DNA of 64,000 bases from an uncultured Clostridia bacterium (GTDB lineage Bacteria > Bacillota > Clostridia > Oscillospirales > Ruminococcaceae). How positions within the stretch are numbered: the first letter of the stretch is position 1; each line of letters opens with the position of its first letter. Location of the stretch: contig CANRLH010000001.1 in the NCBI GenBank assembly GCA_947631455.1, positions 1 to 64,000 on the forward strand. Direction: 5' to 3'. Both the position numbers and the translations under genes were made by a program. The notes under the pieces were generated by a model, which saw nothing but the letters and a program-made list of their open reading frames with translations, searched no databases and was not told where the DNA came from. Below, piece after piece: positions 33,006-41,083 of the stretch.

Positions 33006-34370
33006 ATGGGACTTATTAAAATGGCGATCGGTGCGCTGGGCTCAAATCTTAGAGATCAGGTAGTAGATTATTTTCGCTGCGACGGTATGACACAGGATCA
33101 TATGGCTATGCCGGCAACAAAGATCGTAAGAGGTTCTGCCGTAAACAATGCCAGCGATAAGGTCATTACAAACGGCTCTGTATTTGACGTTGCAATAGGA
33201 CAGGCGGCTGTGCTTGTCGAAAACGGAAGGGTACACGATTTTGTCATTGCAGATACAGAGCAGACAACAGGACAGTATAAGTATGATTCTTCAGTAGAGC
33301 CTTCGCTATTAGGCGGCGGCTTTAAGGATTTTATCCCATCTCTTAAGAATATCGGTCACCGTTTTACAGCGGGCGGACAGTCTACAAATACAATGAGGCT
33401 TGTTTATATAAACATAAAGCCTCTTACCGATAACCCTGTGGGATTTGGAAACATACCTTTCCGCGACGGTGAAACCAGAATAACTATAAATGCTCAGGGA
33501 CATGGCGCGTTTGAATTCCAGATCAAAAACCCTATCGCTTTTTATGAAAATGTTCTTATGAATCCCGATGTTGCATTGACAAGAACAAGCGATGACGGCG
33601 CAAAGATAATCTCAATGATGAAAAATGAGATGAAGCCGAAGTTCCAGATAGCTCTTACGCAGATTTCCGCTAAGATGATCCCATACGATCAGATAGGCGC
33701 GTATCCCGATGAGCTCGCGGCTGAGATGAACAAGCAGCTTGAAGAGGCGTGGCTCACAAAGAGAGGAATCGTTCTGACCTCGCTTGCTATTGAGCTTAAT
33801 GTTGACGACGAGAGTAAGGAAAAGATATCCAAGTTCCAGGAGGCGGCAGCTGCTCAGAACAACGGACTGTTATATGCAATGGACAGAATGAGCATAAATA
33901 AGGCAAGAGAGACCGCAGCAGGAAACGATGGCGGTGCAATGGCCGGCTTTATGGGAATGGGTATGGCAGGAGGAATGATGAGTCAGCCTATGAATGCGCC
34001 TGACGGCACGCCGAATCCTCAGGGCTCTATGGCTGCCGTTCAAAATGCTCAGAATGCCGCTGCATCTTCTGCTCCCGCCGATGCGTCTTCCGCAGTTGCC
34101 GATGACGGTTGGACCTGTTCTTGCGGAAAGACGGGAAATAAGGGAAAGTTCTGCGCGGAATGCGGTTCTCCTAAGCCTGCTGACGGCTGGGTATGTGAAT
34201 GCGGAGCAACAAATAAGGGTAAGTTCTGTACCGACTGCGGAAAGCCAAAGCCTGTCGGCGAACCGCTTTACAAGTGCGATAAATGCGGATGGGAGCCAGA
34301 GGACCCAAAGAACCCTCCTAAGTTCTGTCCTCAGTGCGGAGACCCATTCAACGACGAGGATAAAAAGTAA
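33006..34370 (+). CDS. SPFH-domain protein with three C-terminal zinc ribbons (YdjI/virion-core-like)
   Basis: The 454-residue protein has an SPFH (band 7) domain over about residues 30-300, with RDGETRITINAQGHGAFEF and the helix MNKQLEEAWLTKRGIVLTSL. A Gly/Met/Ala-rich linker and three CxC/CxxC zinc ribbons (about 365-450: CSCGKTGNKGKFCAECG, CECG...CTDCG, CDKCG...CPQCG) follow. Relatives include B. subtilis YdjI, linked to membrane stress and phage-shock-type responses, and are often labelled virion core protein. It is the last cassette gene and is followed by a terminator. Confidence 0.87.
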   Translation: MGLIKMAIGALGSNLRDQVVDYFRCDGMTQDHMAMPATKIVRGSAVNNASDKVITNGSVFDVAIGQAAVLVENGRVHDFVIADTEQTTGQYKYDSSVEPSLLGGGFKDFIPSLKNIGHRFTAGGQSTNTMRLVYINIKPLTDNPVGFGNIPFRDGETRITINAQGHGAFEFQIKNPIAFYENVLMNPDVALTRTSDDGAKIISMMKNEMKPKFQIALTQISAKMIPYDQIGAYPDELAAEMNKQLEEAWLTKRGIVLTSLAIELNVDDESKEKISKFQEAAAAQNNGLLYAMDRMSINKARETAAGNDGGAMAGFMGMGMAGGMMSQPMNAPDGTPNPQGSMAAVQNAQNAAASSAPADASSAVADDGWTCSCGKTGNKGKFCAECGSPKPADGWVCECGATNKGKFCTDCGKPKPVGEPLYKCDKCGWEPEDPKNPPKFCPQCGDPFNDEDKK

Positions 34371-34386
34371 AATTTGTATAAAAATG

Positions 34387-34419
34387 AGGCTGCTGCTTTT
34401 TATAAGCGGCAGCCTTTTT
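34387..34419 (+). terminator. Terminator of the SPFH cassette
   Basis: AGGCTGCTGC and GCGGCAGCCT pair around TTTTTATAA (one T-G pair), followed by TTTTG. It lies in the short convergent gap with the GH74 gene. Confidence 0.85.
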
Positions 34420-34427
34420 GTATTAAA

Positions 34428-36740
34428 CTATATAGGTTTTCCTGTTATAATACCCTTTGAGCCGGTAGCAATATATACTCTGCCGAACTCTCTTGGGTCG
34501 CCAGAGACGCTTGATACGATCCCAAAACACTGGTTGTCTGTGTTTATCCTTACAAAGCTATCTGCATAATCTGTTGAGCGCCAAAAGCCGTATTCACCGT
34601 CAATGACGCCTGTGGTGAATATTGTGGGATATTCACTTCCTTGTGCACTTTTGCCAAAGCCCACTGAGCATATCCTGTCGCCGTTACCCGTGACTTTTTT
34701 TGACATTACTCTGCCGTCTAAAAACTCAAGCCTTATGAGTCCGCTGTGGCGCAGGGCAATCCATAAAACGTGAGCCTTTGATGGTTCAGCTCTTGCCTCA
34801 AAGCGATTATCTCCAAAACGCTCCGGCGGCTCGCAGAATTTGTCTCCTGTGATCTTACGCTCGACAAAGGTTTCTCCCTTATCTTCACTTATAAAAATAA
34901 CTCCCTTGTCGTTTATCGCCCATATAAAATTTTCATCAACACGACAGGAATTTATTTTGATTGATATAGGCTCAATGCTATAATCCCTGCTGCCGATAAA
35001 CTCAGACCTTTTCCATGATTCGCCCTCATTGTCCGTGAATACAACACAGTCAGACATAAATGATCTGCGCTCACCGCTTATCGCCCATATGATCCTCTTT
35101 TCATCTGCGGTAAGAGCTACCCAGCCGGAATCTGTGTTTGGCTTTTTAATGTTTTCGATAAGTTTGTCTATCTTTTTTGTCAATCCCAAAGGGTATTTCA
35201 AAAGTTTAAAGCTCTTTCCCTGGTCGTGGGTAACGATAACGCCGCCCTTTGTTTCACCGGTCCAGTTTCCTCTTGGAGTGGCAACGAAGTATATTCCTCC
35301 GCGGTCTGAAAAATCGGCATTAAAGCAGGTTATGTATCTGTCGCCTGTGTCATTTGCAAAAGTGTTCTCCGCACCGTTTTCAAGGTCTTTAAAAGCGTAT
35401 CCCCCGAGGTCTCCGACCAGGTCTAAGCATTTTACATCACCGTTTGGAGGCGAGTAAACATTCATATGAACGGTCTCTTCTATGCCGTTACATTCCGGGG
35501 AAAACACAACGGTTTCTCCTCTTTTTGAGACAGTGAGGTTTCTTGTCATAAACACCCCTGTGCCGGTGTTAAATAACATCATATTGCTGTCAAAGGGGTT
35601 TATTTTTACATCGCTCATCCAGTGGATAAGCGAACGGTTCCCGTTATACTCCGGCTTCATATATGGTATGGTAAAGTCAATTCTTCCATGCTTTAGACCC
35701 TGCAAAATTATCTTATAGCTGTCACCGTTATCCTCGCTCATGTAAATTGCGTCCTCGCCGCGCTTTGAGCCTATTTCCGATACGATGAGCATTCCGTCCT
35801 CAAAGCACACGCCTGAAAGTCCCGCGCCGAGCGACACCTCATGGGCATGATCGGGGGAAACCCGCCGGTCATTGTTTAAAAATTCAATATTTTTGGGCGT
35901 TATATCCTTATCAAGGCAAAGCTTTTCGTCGATAATAGAGTATCTGTATATGCGTCCGTCATAACAGGAACCCGAATCGCAGGATATAGCGTTAAATCCG
36001 CCAAATCCCTTCTCTATCTGTGTGAATGTTACAAAAAGATACCTGTCGTTTACGGCAGCACGCTGCGGCACAAACCCCGGGTGGATGCATTTAGGGTCAT
36101 CGATGCTTTTTGGGGTGTAAAGTTTTTCAAAGGTGTTTAAGTTGTCATACGATACAAAGAGGGTATGTCCGCGCTTTCTGCCGTCAGCATTTTGCTCTCC
36201 GCTTGTGCCTATGATAAAAAAATCCCTGCCGCCGATATTTTCCTTATATATGAAAGTAAGATTTTTTTCACCGTACGGCTTTATATTCTGCCAGTTGTCT
36301 CCTTCGTCTGACGAGATAAACAGTCCATCGGTTTGCGAAGCAAAATACAAAACGCCGTCTTTTTTTATAAGCCTTTCTCCTGCACTGCGTCCTACAAAGT
36401 TTCCGTGTATCCCACACGGAATTTCTTTTTTAATATATGTTTTCCCCATATCGTCACTTATATAAAGGCTGCCGCTTTTATGTGTTCCGCAAGCGATATA
36501 TAGCCTCACAGGCACCTCATCGTCAAGCGCTATCCCCAAGGGATAGCACCTGTCCGGTTCAATGGCTTTTACATCGTCGATAAGAGATATCCACTCGTTT
36601 TTCAAAAAGTCAAAACGGTAAACGCCGCCGATATCGGTTCTTGCGTAAAGAATATTTTTATGCTTTTTGCTGAAAATAAATCCGGTGACAAATCCGCCGC
36701 CCCTTATCGGTATATTTTTGTATTCATAAGCTATTCCCAT
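34428..36740 (-). CDS. GH74-family xyloglucanase-like enzyme, no signal peptide
   Basis: The 770-residue protein is a two-propeller GH74-type enzyme. It opens with NIPIRGGGFVTGFIFS and LYARTDIGGVYRFD, the GH74 start with catalytic-type Asp36, and a second conserved region WMSDVKINPFDSN carries Asp377, matching the second catalytic Asp region of the family. BNR/sortilin-type repeats (ISDDMGKTY, SSDEGDNW, SEDKGETF) run throughout. GH74 enzymes cleave xyloglucan. There is no signal peptide, so it should act in the cytoplasm on imported oligosaccharides. The sugar ABC importer at 36994 is divergent from it, which fits. Confidence 0.88.
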   Translation of the reverse strand: MGIAYEYKNIPIRGGGFVTGFIFSKKHKNILYARTDIGGVYRFDFLKNEWISLIDDVKAIEPDRCYPLGIALDDEVPVRLYIACGTHKSGSLYISDDMGKTYIKKEIPCGIHGNFVGRSAGERLIKKDGVLYFASQTDGLFISSDEGDNWQNIKPYGEKNLTFIYKENIGGRDFFIIGTSGEQNADGRKRGHTLFVSYDNLNTFEKLYTPKSIDDPKCIHPGFVPQRAAVNDRYLFVTFTQIEKGFGGFNAISCDSGSCYDGRIYRYSIIDEKLCLDKDITPKNIEFLNNDRRVSPDHAHEVSLGAGLSGVCFEDGMLIVSEIGSKRGEDAIYMSEDNGDSYKIILQGLKHGRIDFTIPYMKPEYNGNRSLIHWMSDVKINPFDSNMMLFNTGTGVFMTRNLTVSKRGETVVFSPECNGIEETVHMNVYSPPNGDVKCLDLVGDLGGYAFKDLENGAENTFANDTGDRYITCFNADFSDRGGIYFVATPRGNWTGETKGGVIVTHDQGKSFKLLKYPLGLTKKIDKLIENIKKPNTDSGWVALTADEKRIIWAISGERRSFMSDCVVFTDNEGESWKRSEFIGSRDYSIEPISIKINSCRVDENFIWAINDKGVIFISEDKGETFVERKITGDKFCEPPERFGDNRFEARAEPSKAHVLWIALRHSGLIRLEFLDGRVMSKKVTGNGDRICSVGFGKSAQGSEYPTIFTTGVIDGEYGFWRSTDYADSFVRINTDNQCFGIVSSVSGDPREFGRVYIATGSKGIITGKPI

Positions 36741-36773
36741 AAAATCATACCCACTTTATATTTTTTCGCATTT

Positions 36774-36802
36774 ATTATACCAGATACTATATACTTTTGC
36801 AA
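36774..36802 (-). promoter_or_regulatory. Promoter of the GH74 gene
   Basis: On the minus strand, TTGCAA (36797-36802) and TATAAT (36774-36779), 17-base spacer, about 35 bases before the start. Confidence 0.65.
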
Positions 36803-36993
36803 TGCTGTTTTTACATATTATTTAATGGATCGCCTTATAAATCGCTGACATTCGGATATTGAAAAATTACCGACAAAAAGTATTAATCCAAGACATCAGC
36901 AATCAAACCACCTGTTAATTTTTTACAGAGCAAGCTTCTTTTGTATAGATATACTTATAAATCCAATTATAATTATCAGGGAGGGCTGATAAT

Positions 36994-38397
36994 ATGAAAC
37001 TAAAAAGAATTCTAGCCGGTACGGCTGCTGCCGTAATTGCTGTTACTGCATTTTCAGGCTGCGGCAAAGGATCTTCATCCTCCGGCGACTCTTCAACCGG
37101 GAGAGATCCCTCAGGGGCAGAGACTCCCGAACAGGGAAAGGTTCTGAACATTTACTGCTGGAACACTGAGTTTCAGGAGAGATTTGAAAAGTTTTACGTG
37201 CCAAATGCAGACAAGTCAGTTTATGACGGCGTAAAGATCAACTGGATACAGACCACCAATGAGGGCAACCTGTATCAGACAAAACTGGACGAAGCCTTAA
37301 AAAATCAGCAGACTGCTGTTGCTGACGATAAGATCGACATATTCCTTGTTGAGATGGATTACGCTGCTAAGTATGTAAATTCTGATGTTGCGGTGCCGCT
37401 TGCTGATCTCGGCATTACGAGTGATGACCTTAAGAATCAATACGAGTATACAAAGCAGACATTTACAAATCCTGACGGCAAACAGGTCGCTACAACGTGG
37501 CAGGCTACTCCGGGACTTTATATGTATAGGGCTGATATAGCTGAAGAGGTATTAGGAACAAGCGACCCTGACAAAGTTCAGGAACAGATCTCTGACCTTG
37601 ACAAATTTACTGAGGTTGCCGCAAAGATGAAAGAAAAAGGATACTATATGGTTTCGGGATACGACGATATGTACAGACTGTTCTCAAACAATGTATCCGC
37701 TCCGTGGGTAACAGGCAATAAGATAACTATAGATGATCAGATCGCCAGGTGGATAGAGCTTACAAAAGAGTATTCCGACAAAGGCTACAACCATGCGACA
37801 TCTCTTTGGGACGACCAGTGGAGCGCGGATATGAAGAAGGACGCTAATGTATTCGGTTACTTTTTCTCGACCTGGGGAATAGCGTTTTCACTTCGCGATG
37901 CCACCGTTGATCAGAAGATAAAGGACGACGGTTCAAATGCAAAAGAGGGCAACGGACTATACGGACAGTGGAGAGCATGCCCCGGTCCTGTATCCTATTC
38001 ATGGGGCGGAACGGGAATAGTTGCGTGTCAGGGTACTGACAACGAAGCGCTTATCAAGGATATTATGCTCAAGCTTACCTGCGATACTGAGATAATGAAG
38101 TCTATGACTGCTGATGAGACGGTTCAGGATTACACCAACAATAAGGAAGCTATCAAGCTGCTTATCGACGAGGGATATACAAATCCGTTCCTCGGCGGAC
38201 AGAACCACCTTGCACTTTTGACAGAGGCAGCAGAAAAACTTGATATGTCTAACAAGCTTTCGGCTTACGATCAGGGACTCAACGAGAAGCTTCAGAGCAA
38301 TATGAAGCTTTACTTCAACGGTCAAAAAACTTATGAAGAGGCTCTCAAGCTATTCTATTCGGATATCAAATCGCTATATCCTAATCTTACTCACTGA
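36994..38397 (+). CDS. Sugar ABC transporter solute-binding lipoprotein
   Basis: The 467-residue protein has a lipoprotein signal (FSGCGKG, lipidated Cys about residue 23), a Ser/Gly-rich spacer and a family 1 extracellular solute-binding domain. It captures sugars outside the membrane for the permeases encoded at 38478 and 39435. GGGAGG lies about ten bases before the ATG. Its position opposite the GH74 gene and near cellobiose phosphorylase suggests xyloglucan oligosaccharides or cellodextrins as ligand; the sequence does not prove it. Confidence 0.92.
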   Translation: MKLKRILAGTAAAVIAVTAFSGCGKGSSSSGDSSTGRDPSGAETPEQGKVLNIYCWNTEFQERFEKFYVPNADKSVYDGVKINWIQTTNEGNLYQTKLDEALKNQQTAVADDKIDIFLVEMDYAAKYVNSDVAVPLADLGITSDDLKNQYEYTKQTFTNPDGKQVATTWQATPGLYMYRADIAEEVLGTSDPDKVQEQISDLDKFTEVAAKMKEKGYYMVSGYDDMYRLFSNNVSAPWVTGNKITIDDQIARWIELTKEYSDKGYNHATSLWDDQWSADMKKDANVFGYFFSTWGIAFSLRDATVDQKIKDDGSNAKEGNGLYGQWRACPGPVSYSWGGTGIVACQGTDNEALIKDIMLKLTCDTEIMKSMTADETVQDYTNNKEAIKLLIDEGYTNPFLGGQNHLALLTEAAEKLDMSNKLSAYDQGLNEKLQSNMKLYFNGQKTYEEALKLFYSDIKSLYPNLTH

Positions 38398-38477
38398 TCA
38401 GTGAAAAGTGATAAACGGGGGGCAGGACATATTGTCCCGCTCCCTTTTGATATCCAGTCAAGGGGTGAAAAATCACA

Positions 38478-39434
38478 ATGAAAAAAAGAAAAAGCATAAG
38501 CTATGCTAAGTGGGGATATATTTTTCTGATTCCGTTTTTTCTTGTGTATGCTGTATTTTCGTTTTATCCGCTCATATCGACTTTTGCTACCAGTTTTATG
38601 GATATCACCATAGACCAGGGCTTTATAAGCTTTAGCGGTGCTGAGGAAATAAATAATGGCTTTTGCGGATTGCGAAACTACACTGAGGTGTTTACCGGAG
38701 AAATAGGCAGAAGCTTTTACAATACAGCGGTAATGTGGCTGATGGGATTTGTTCCGCAGATAATAATATCTCTTTTGCTTGCGGCGTGGTTTACAGATCT
38801 CAGGCTCAGGATAAAAGCTCAGGGCTTTTTCAAGGCGCTTATATATCTGCCTAATATCCTTATGGCCTCGGCAGTGTCATATCTGTTCTACGGACTTTTC
38901 AGTCAGGGCGGAGGCATATGGACTATCATAAAGGATCTCACCGGATATGAGGGAGTTTTACTTGACTCTGCCTGGGGCGCAAGAGGTATAGTCGCTTTGA
39001 TAAACTTTTTGTTATGGTACGGAAATACCACTATACTTCTTATGGCAGCCATAATGGGAGTAGACACTTCTCTGTATGAGTCAGCGCAGATCGACGGAGC
39101 AAACTCAAGGCATATGTTTTGGAAGATAACAATGCCGCTGATACGTCCAATACTTCTGTATGTATTGATCACCTCTCTTATCGGAGGAATACAGATGTAC
39201 GATGTACCTACCCTTCTTGCCAACAGCAACGGTTATCCGGGGCAGTCGCTGCTTACACTGGTTATGCAGATACAAAACCGAAAGGATGCTTCTCCCGGTC
39301 TGGCGGCGGCAATATGTATCGTCATATTTATAGTTACGGCTATTCTTGGTGGAATAATATTTTTGGCAACCAGCGACAGAAGCGACAGGCGTTTTAAGAA
39401 AAAGAGCAAGAATGCGGCAAGGGAGGCGGTATAA
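38478..39434 (+). CDS. Sugar ABC transporter permease, MalF type
   Basis: The 318-residue protein has six membrane segments and the EAA loop ESAQIDGANSRHMFWKITMP that docks the ATPase. It is the first of two permeases and abuts the second without any gap (stop at 39434, ATG at 39435). No ATP-binding subunit gene follows, so a shared MsmX-type ATPase encoded elsewhere is expected. Confidence 0.93.
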   Translation: MKKRKSISYAKWGYIFLIPFFLVYAVFSFYPLISTFATSFMDITIDQGFISFSGAEEINNGFCGLRNYTEVFTGEIGRSFYNTAVMWLMGFVPQIIISLLLAAWFTDLRLRIKAQGFFKALIYLPNILMASAVSYLFYGLFSQGGGIWTIIKDLTGYEGVLLDSAWGARGIVALINFLLWYGNTTILLMAAIMGVDTSLYESAQIDGANSRHMFWKITMPLIRPILLYVLITSLIGGIQMYDVPTLLANSNGYPGQSLLTLVMQIQNRKDASPGLAAAICIVIFIVTAILGGIIFLATSDRSDRRFKKKSKNAAREAV

Positions 39435-40307
39435 ATGGATGAAGTATCAAAAGCAAGGCAATCAACGGGTAAAGGCTATTTGCGTGCAAAAAGAATACTT
39501 GCATATACCGTGCTTATTATTTTGATAGTTATATCACTTCTGCCGTTTTATCTTCTTATTATGAACGCTACCAGAGGACGAGTACAGGCGGGAGTAAGAT
39601 GGTATCCAGATGTATACCTTTTAGATAACATTAAGAACTTATTCGGCCCGCTGACCACGACCAACTACGGAAGTGTATTCAGGGCGCTCGGAAACAGTTT
39701 ATTTGTGGCTGCATGCACCTGTGTACTGACGGTGTATTTCTCGGCGCTTACGGCATATGCAATCCATGCGTACGATTTCAGGTTTAAAAGAGCTGCACAC
39801 ACATTCATATTGTTGATTATGATGGTTCCCACTCAGGCTTCGGCAATCGGTTTTTACCGCTTTATGAACGATATCGGTCTTACGGATACGTATGTGCCGC
39901 TTATCGTTCCGGGAATTGCGGCTCCGGCGACTTACTTTTTTATGATACAGTATATGAAAAGCTCACTGCCGCTTGAAATCATTGAAGCCGCCAGAATAGA
40001 CGGCTGTGGAGAGTTTAAGACCTTTAACCGCATAATAATTCCGATTATGAAGCCGGCGTTTGCTGTTCAGGCGATATTCTCATTTGTTGCAAGCTGGAAT
40101 AACTTCTTTATGCCGCAGATGATATTAAGTACAAAGGACAAGTACACGATCCCTATGATACTTGCTATGATGCGAAGCGAGACAAGGATTGATTACGGAG
40201 TTATAAATATGTATATAGTAATTGCGGTAATTCCCGTTATTATCATATACCTTTTTTTGTCAAAGTTTATAATAAGAGGAATTGCTTTAGGAAGCGTAAA
40301 AGGATAA
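39435..40307 (+). CDS. Sugar ABC transporter permease, MalG type
   Basis: The 290-residue protein has six membrane segments and the EAA loop EAARIDGCGEFKTFNRIIIP. It pairs with the preceding permease to form the channel. The operon closes with a strong terminator at 40352-40390. Confidence 0.93.
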   Translation: MDEVSKARQSTGKGYLRAKRILAYTVLIILIVISLLPFYLLIMNATRGRVQAGVRWYPDVYLLDNIKNLFGPLTTTNYGSVFRALGNSLFVAACTCVLTVYFSALTAYAIHAYDFRFKRAAHTFILLIMMVPTQASAIGFYRFMNDIGLTDTYVPLIVPGIAAPATYFFMIQYMKSSLPLEIIEAARIDGCGEFKTFNRIIIPIMKPAFAVQAIFSFVASWNNFFMPQMILSTKDKYTIPMILAMMRSETRIDYGVINMYIVIAVIPVIIIYLFLSKFIIRGIALGSVKG

Positions 40308-40351
40308 TAGCAGTCATACCTTTCTCGGTTTGCAAGAAATAAAAGTATATA

Positions 40352-40390
40352 TTAAACGGATGCGAAATCGTTTCGCGTCCGTTTAATTTT
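40352..40390 (+). terminator. Terminator of the sugar ABC operon
   Basis: AAACGGATGCGAAA and TTTCGCGTCCGTTT form a long stem with a TCG loop and one mismatch or G-T pair, followed by AATTTT. Confidence 0.85.
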
Positions 40391-40401
40391 ACAATGCCCA
40401 C

Positions 40402-40430
40402 TTGAAAATAATTCAAAAGTGTGCTATACT
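40402..40430 (+). promoter_or_regulatory. Promoter of the DtxR-like repressor gene
   Basis: TTGAAA at 40402-40407 and TATACT at 40425-40430, 17-base spacer. Confidence 0.7.
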
Positions 40431-40469
40431 GTTGGTACAGCACGTAACCGAAAGGCAGGTATTAAGAAA

Positions 40470-40841
40470 ATGGCTCTTCTTGAATCGGGAGAAATGTATC
40501 TTGAGACCATACTTGTTCTTACTAAACGAATGGGCAAAGGCGCGGTGAGGTCAATTGACATCGCAACACAAACCGGTTATTCAAAGCCCAGCGTCAGTCG
40601 GGCTGTGGGTATATTAAAGGACGGAGGCTTCATTGAAATTTCCGACGGCGGCTATATAACACTTACGACAGAGGGCGAAAATATTGCCTCAACTATTTAT
40701 GAGCGACATGTAACGCTGACGAACTTTTTTGTAAAGATTGGGGTCTCAGAGGAAACAGCAGCGGCGGATGCCTGTAAAATAGAGCACTGTCTTAGCAAGG
40801 AGACATTTGCAAAGCTTAAAAAACACATAAAGTCATTATAA
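40470..40841 (+). CDS. DtxR/MntR-family metal-dependent repressor
   Basis: The 123-residue protein has an N-terminal winged helix (GEMYLETILVLTKRMG, TGYSKPSVSRAVGILKDGGF) and a dimerisation domain with metal ligands: Glu in MYLETI, His in ERHVTL, and Cys, Glu and His in DACKIEHCLS. The Cys at the place of MntR Glu99 is DtxR-like and favours iron. It lacks the C-terminal SH3 domain, as MntR does. The ATG at 40470 follows AAGGCAGG by ten bases; the ORF is open further upstream but over the promoter. No metal transporter is nearby. Confidence 0.85.
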   Translation: MALLESGEMYLETILVLTKRMGKGAVRSIDIATQTGYSKPSVSRAVGILKDGGFIEISDGGYITLTTEGENIASTIYERHVTLTNFFVKIGVSEETAAADACKIEHCLSKETFAKLKKHIKSL

Positions 40842-40868
40842 CTTATACGGGAAGTTTAAACTATGTAA

Positions 40869-40897
40869 GAGAGTACATTTCTGTGCTCTCTTGTTTT
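40869..40897 (+). terminator. Terminator after the DtxR-like gene
   Basis: GAGAGTACA and TGTGCTCTC pair around TTTC (one T-G pair), followed by TTGTTTTT. Confidence 0.75.
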
Positions 40898-40924
40898 TAT
40901 TCCGGTAAAGAAAGGAGAATAGTT

Positions 40925-41014
40925 GTGGCATCTAACTTTAGGGAAGTTTTTTGTACAGTATTGTTGACAAACATCGCAGGATGTGATATTATAACAATAA
41001 TTGATATTTTATGA
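40925..41014 (+). CDS. Candidate 29-residue peptide, uncertain
   Basis: AAAGGAG at 40911-40917 lies seven bases before a GTG at 40925, opening 29 codons to TGA (starting MASNFREVFCTV, with two Cys). It overlaps the promoter of the GH25 gene. It may be a leader peptide, a remnant, or chance. Confidence 0.25.
   Translation: MASNFREVFCTVLLTNIAGCDIITIIDIL
40964..40992 (+). promoter_or_regulatory. Promoter of the GH25/repeat gene
   Basis: TTGACA at 40964-40969 and TATTAT at 40987-40992, 17-base spacer. Confidence 0.78.
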
Positions 41015-41083
41015 TGTAAAAATTACGTAACAGAACAACAGCTTAAAATATTTATGATATGCATACTTAAGGAGGAATGAGTT

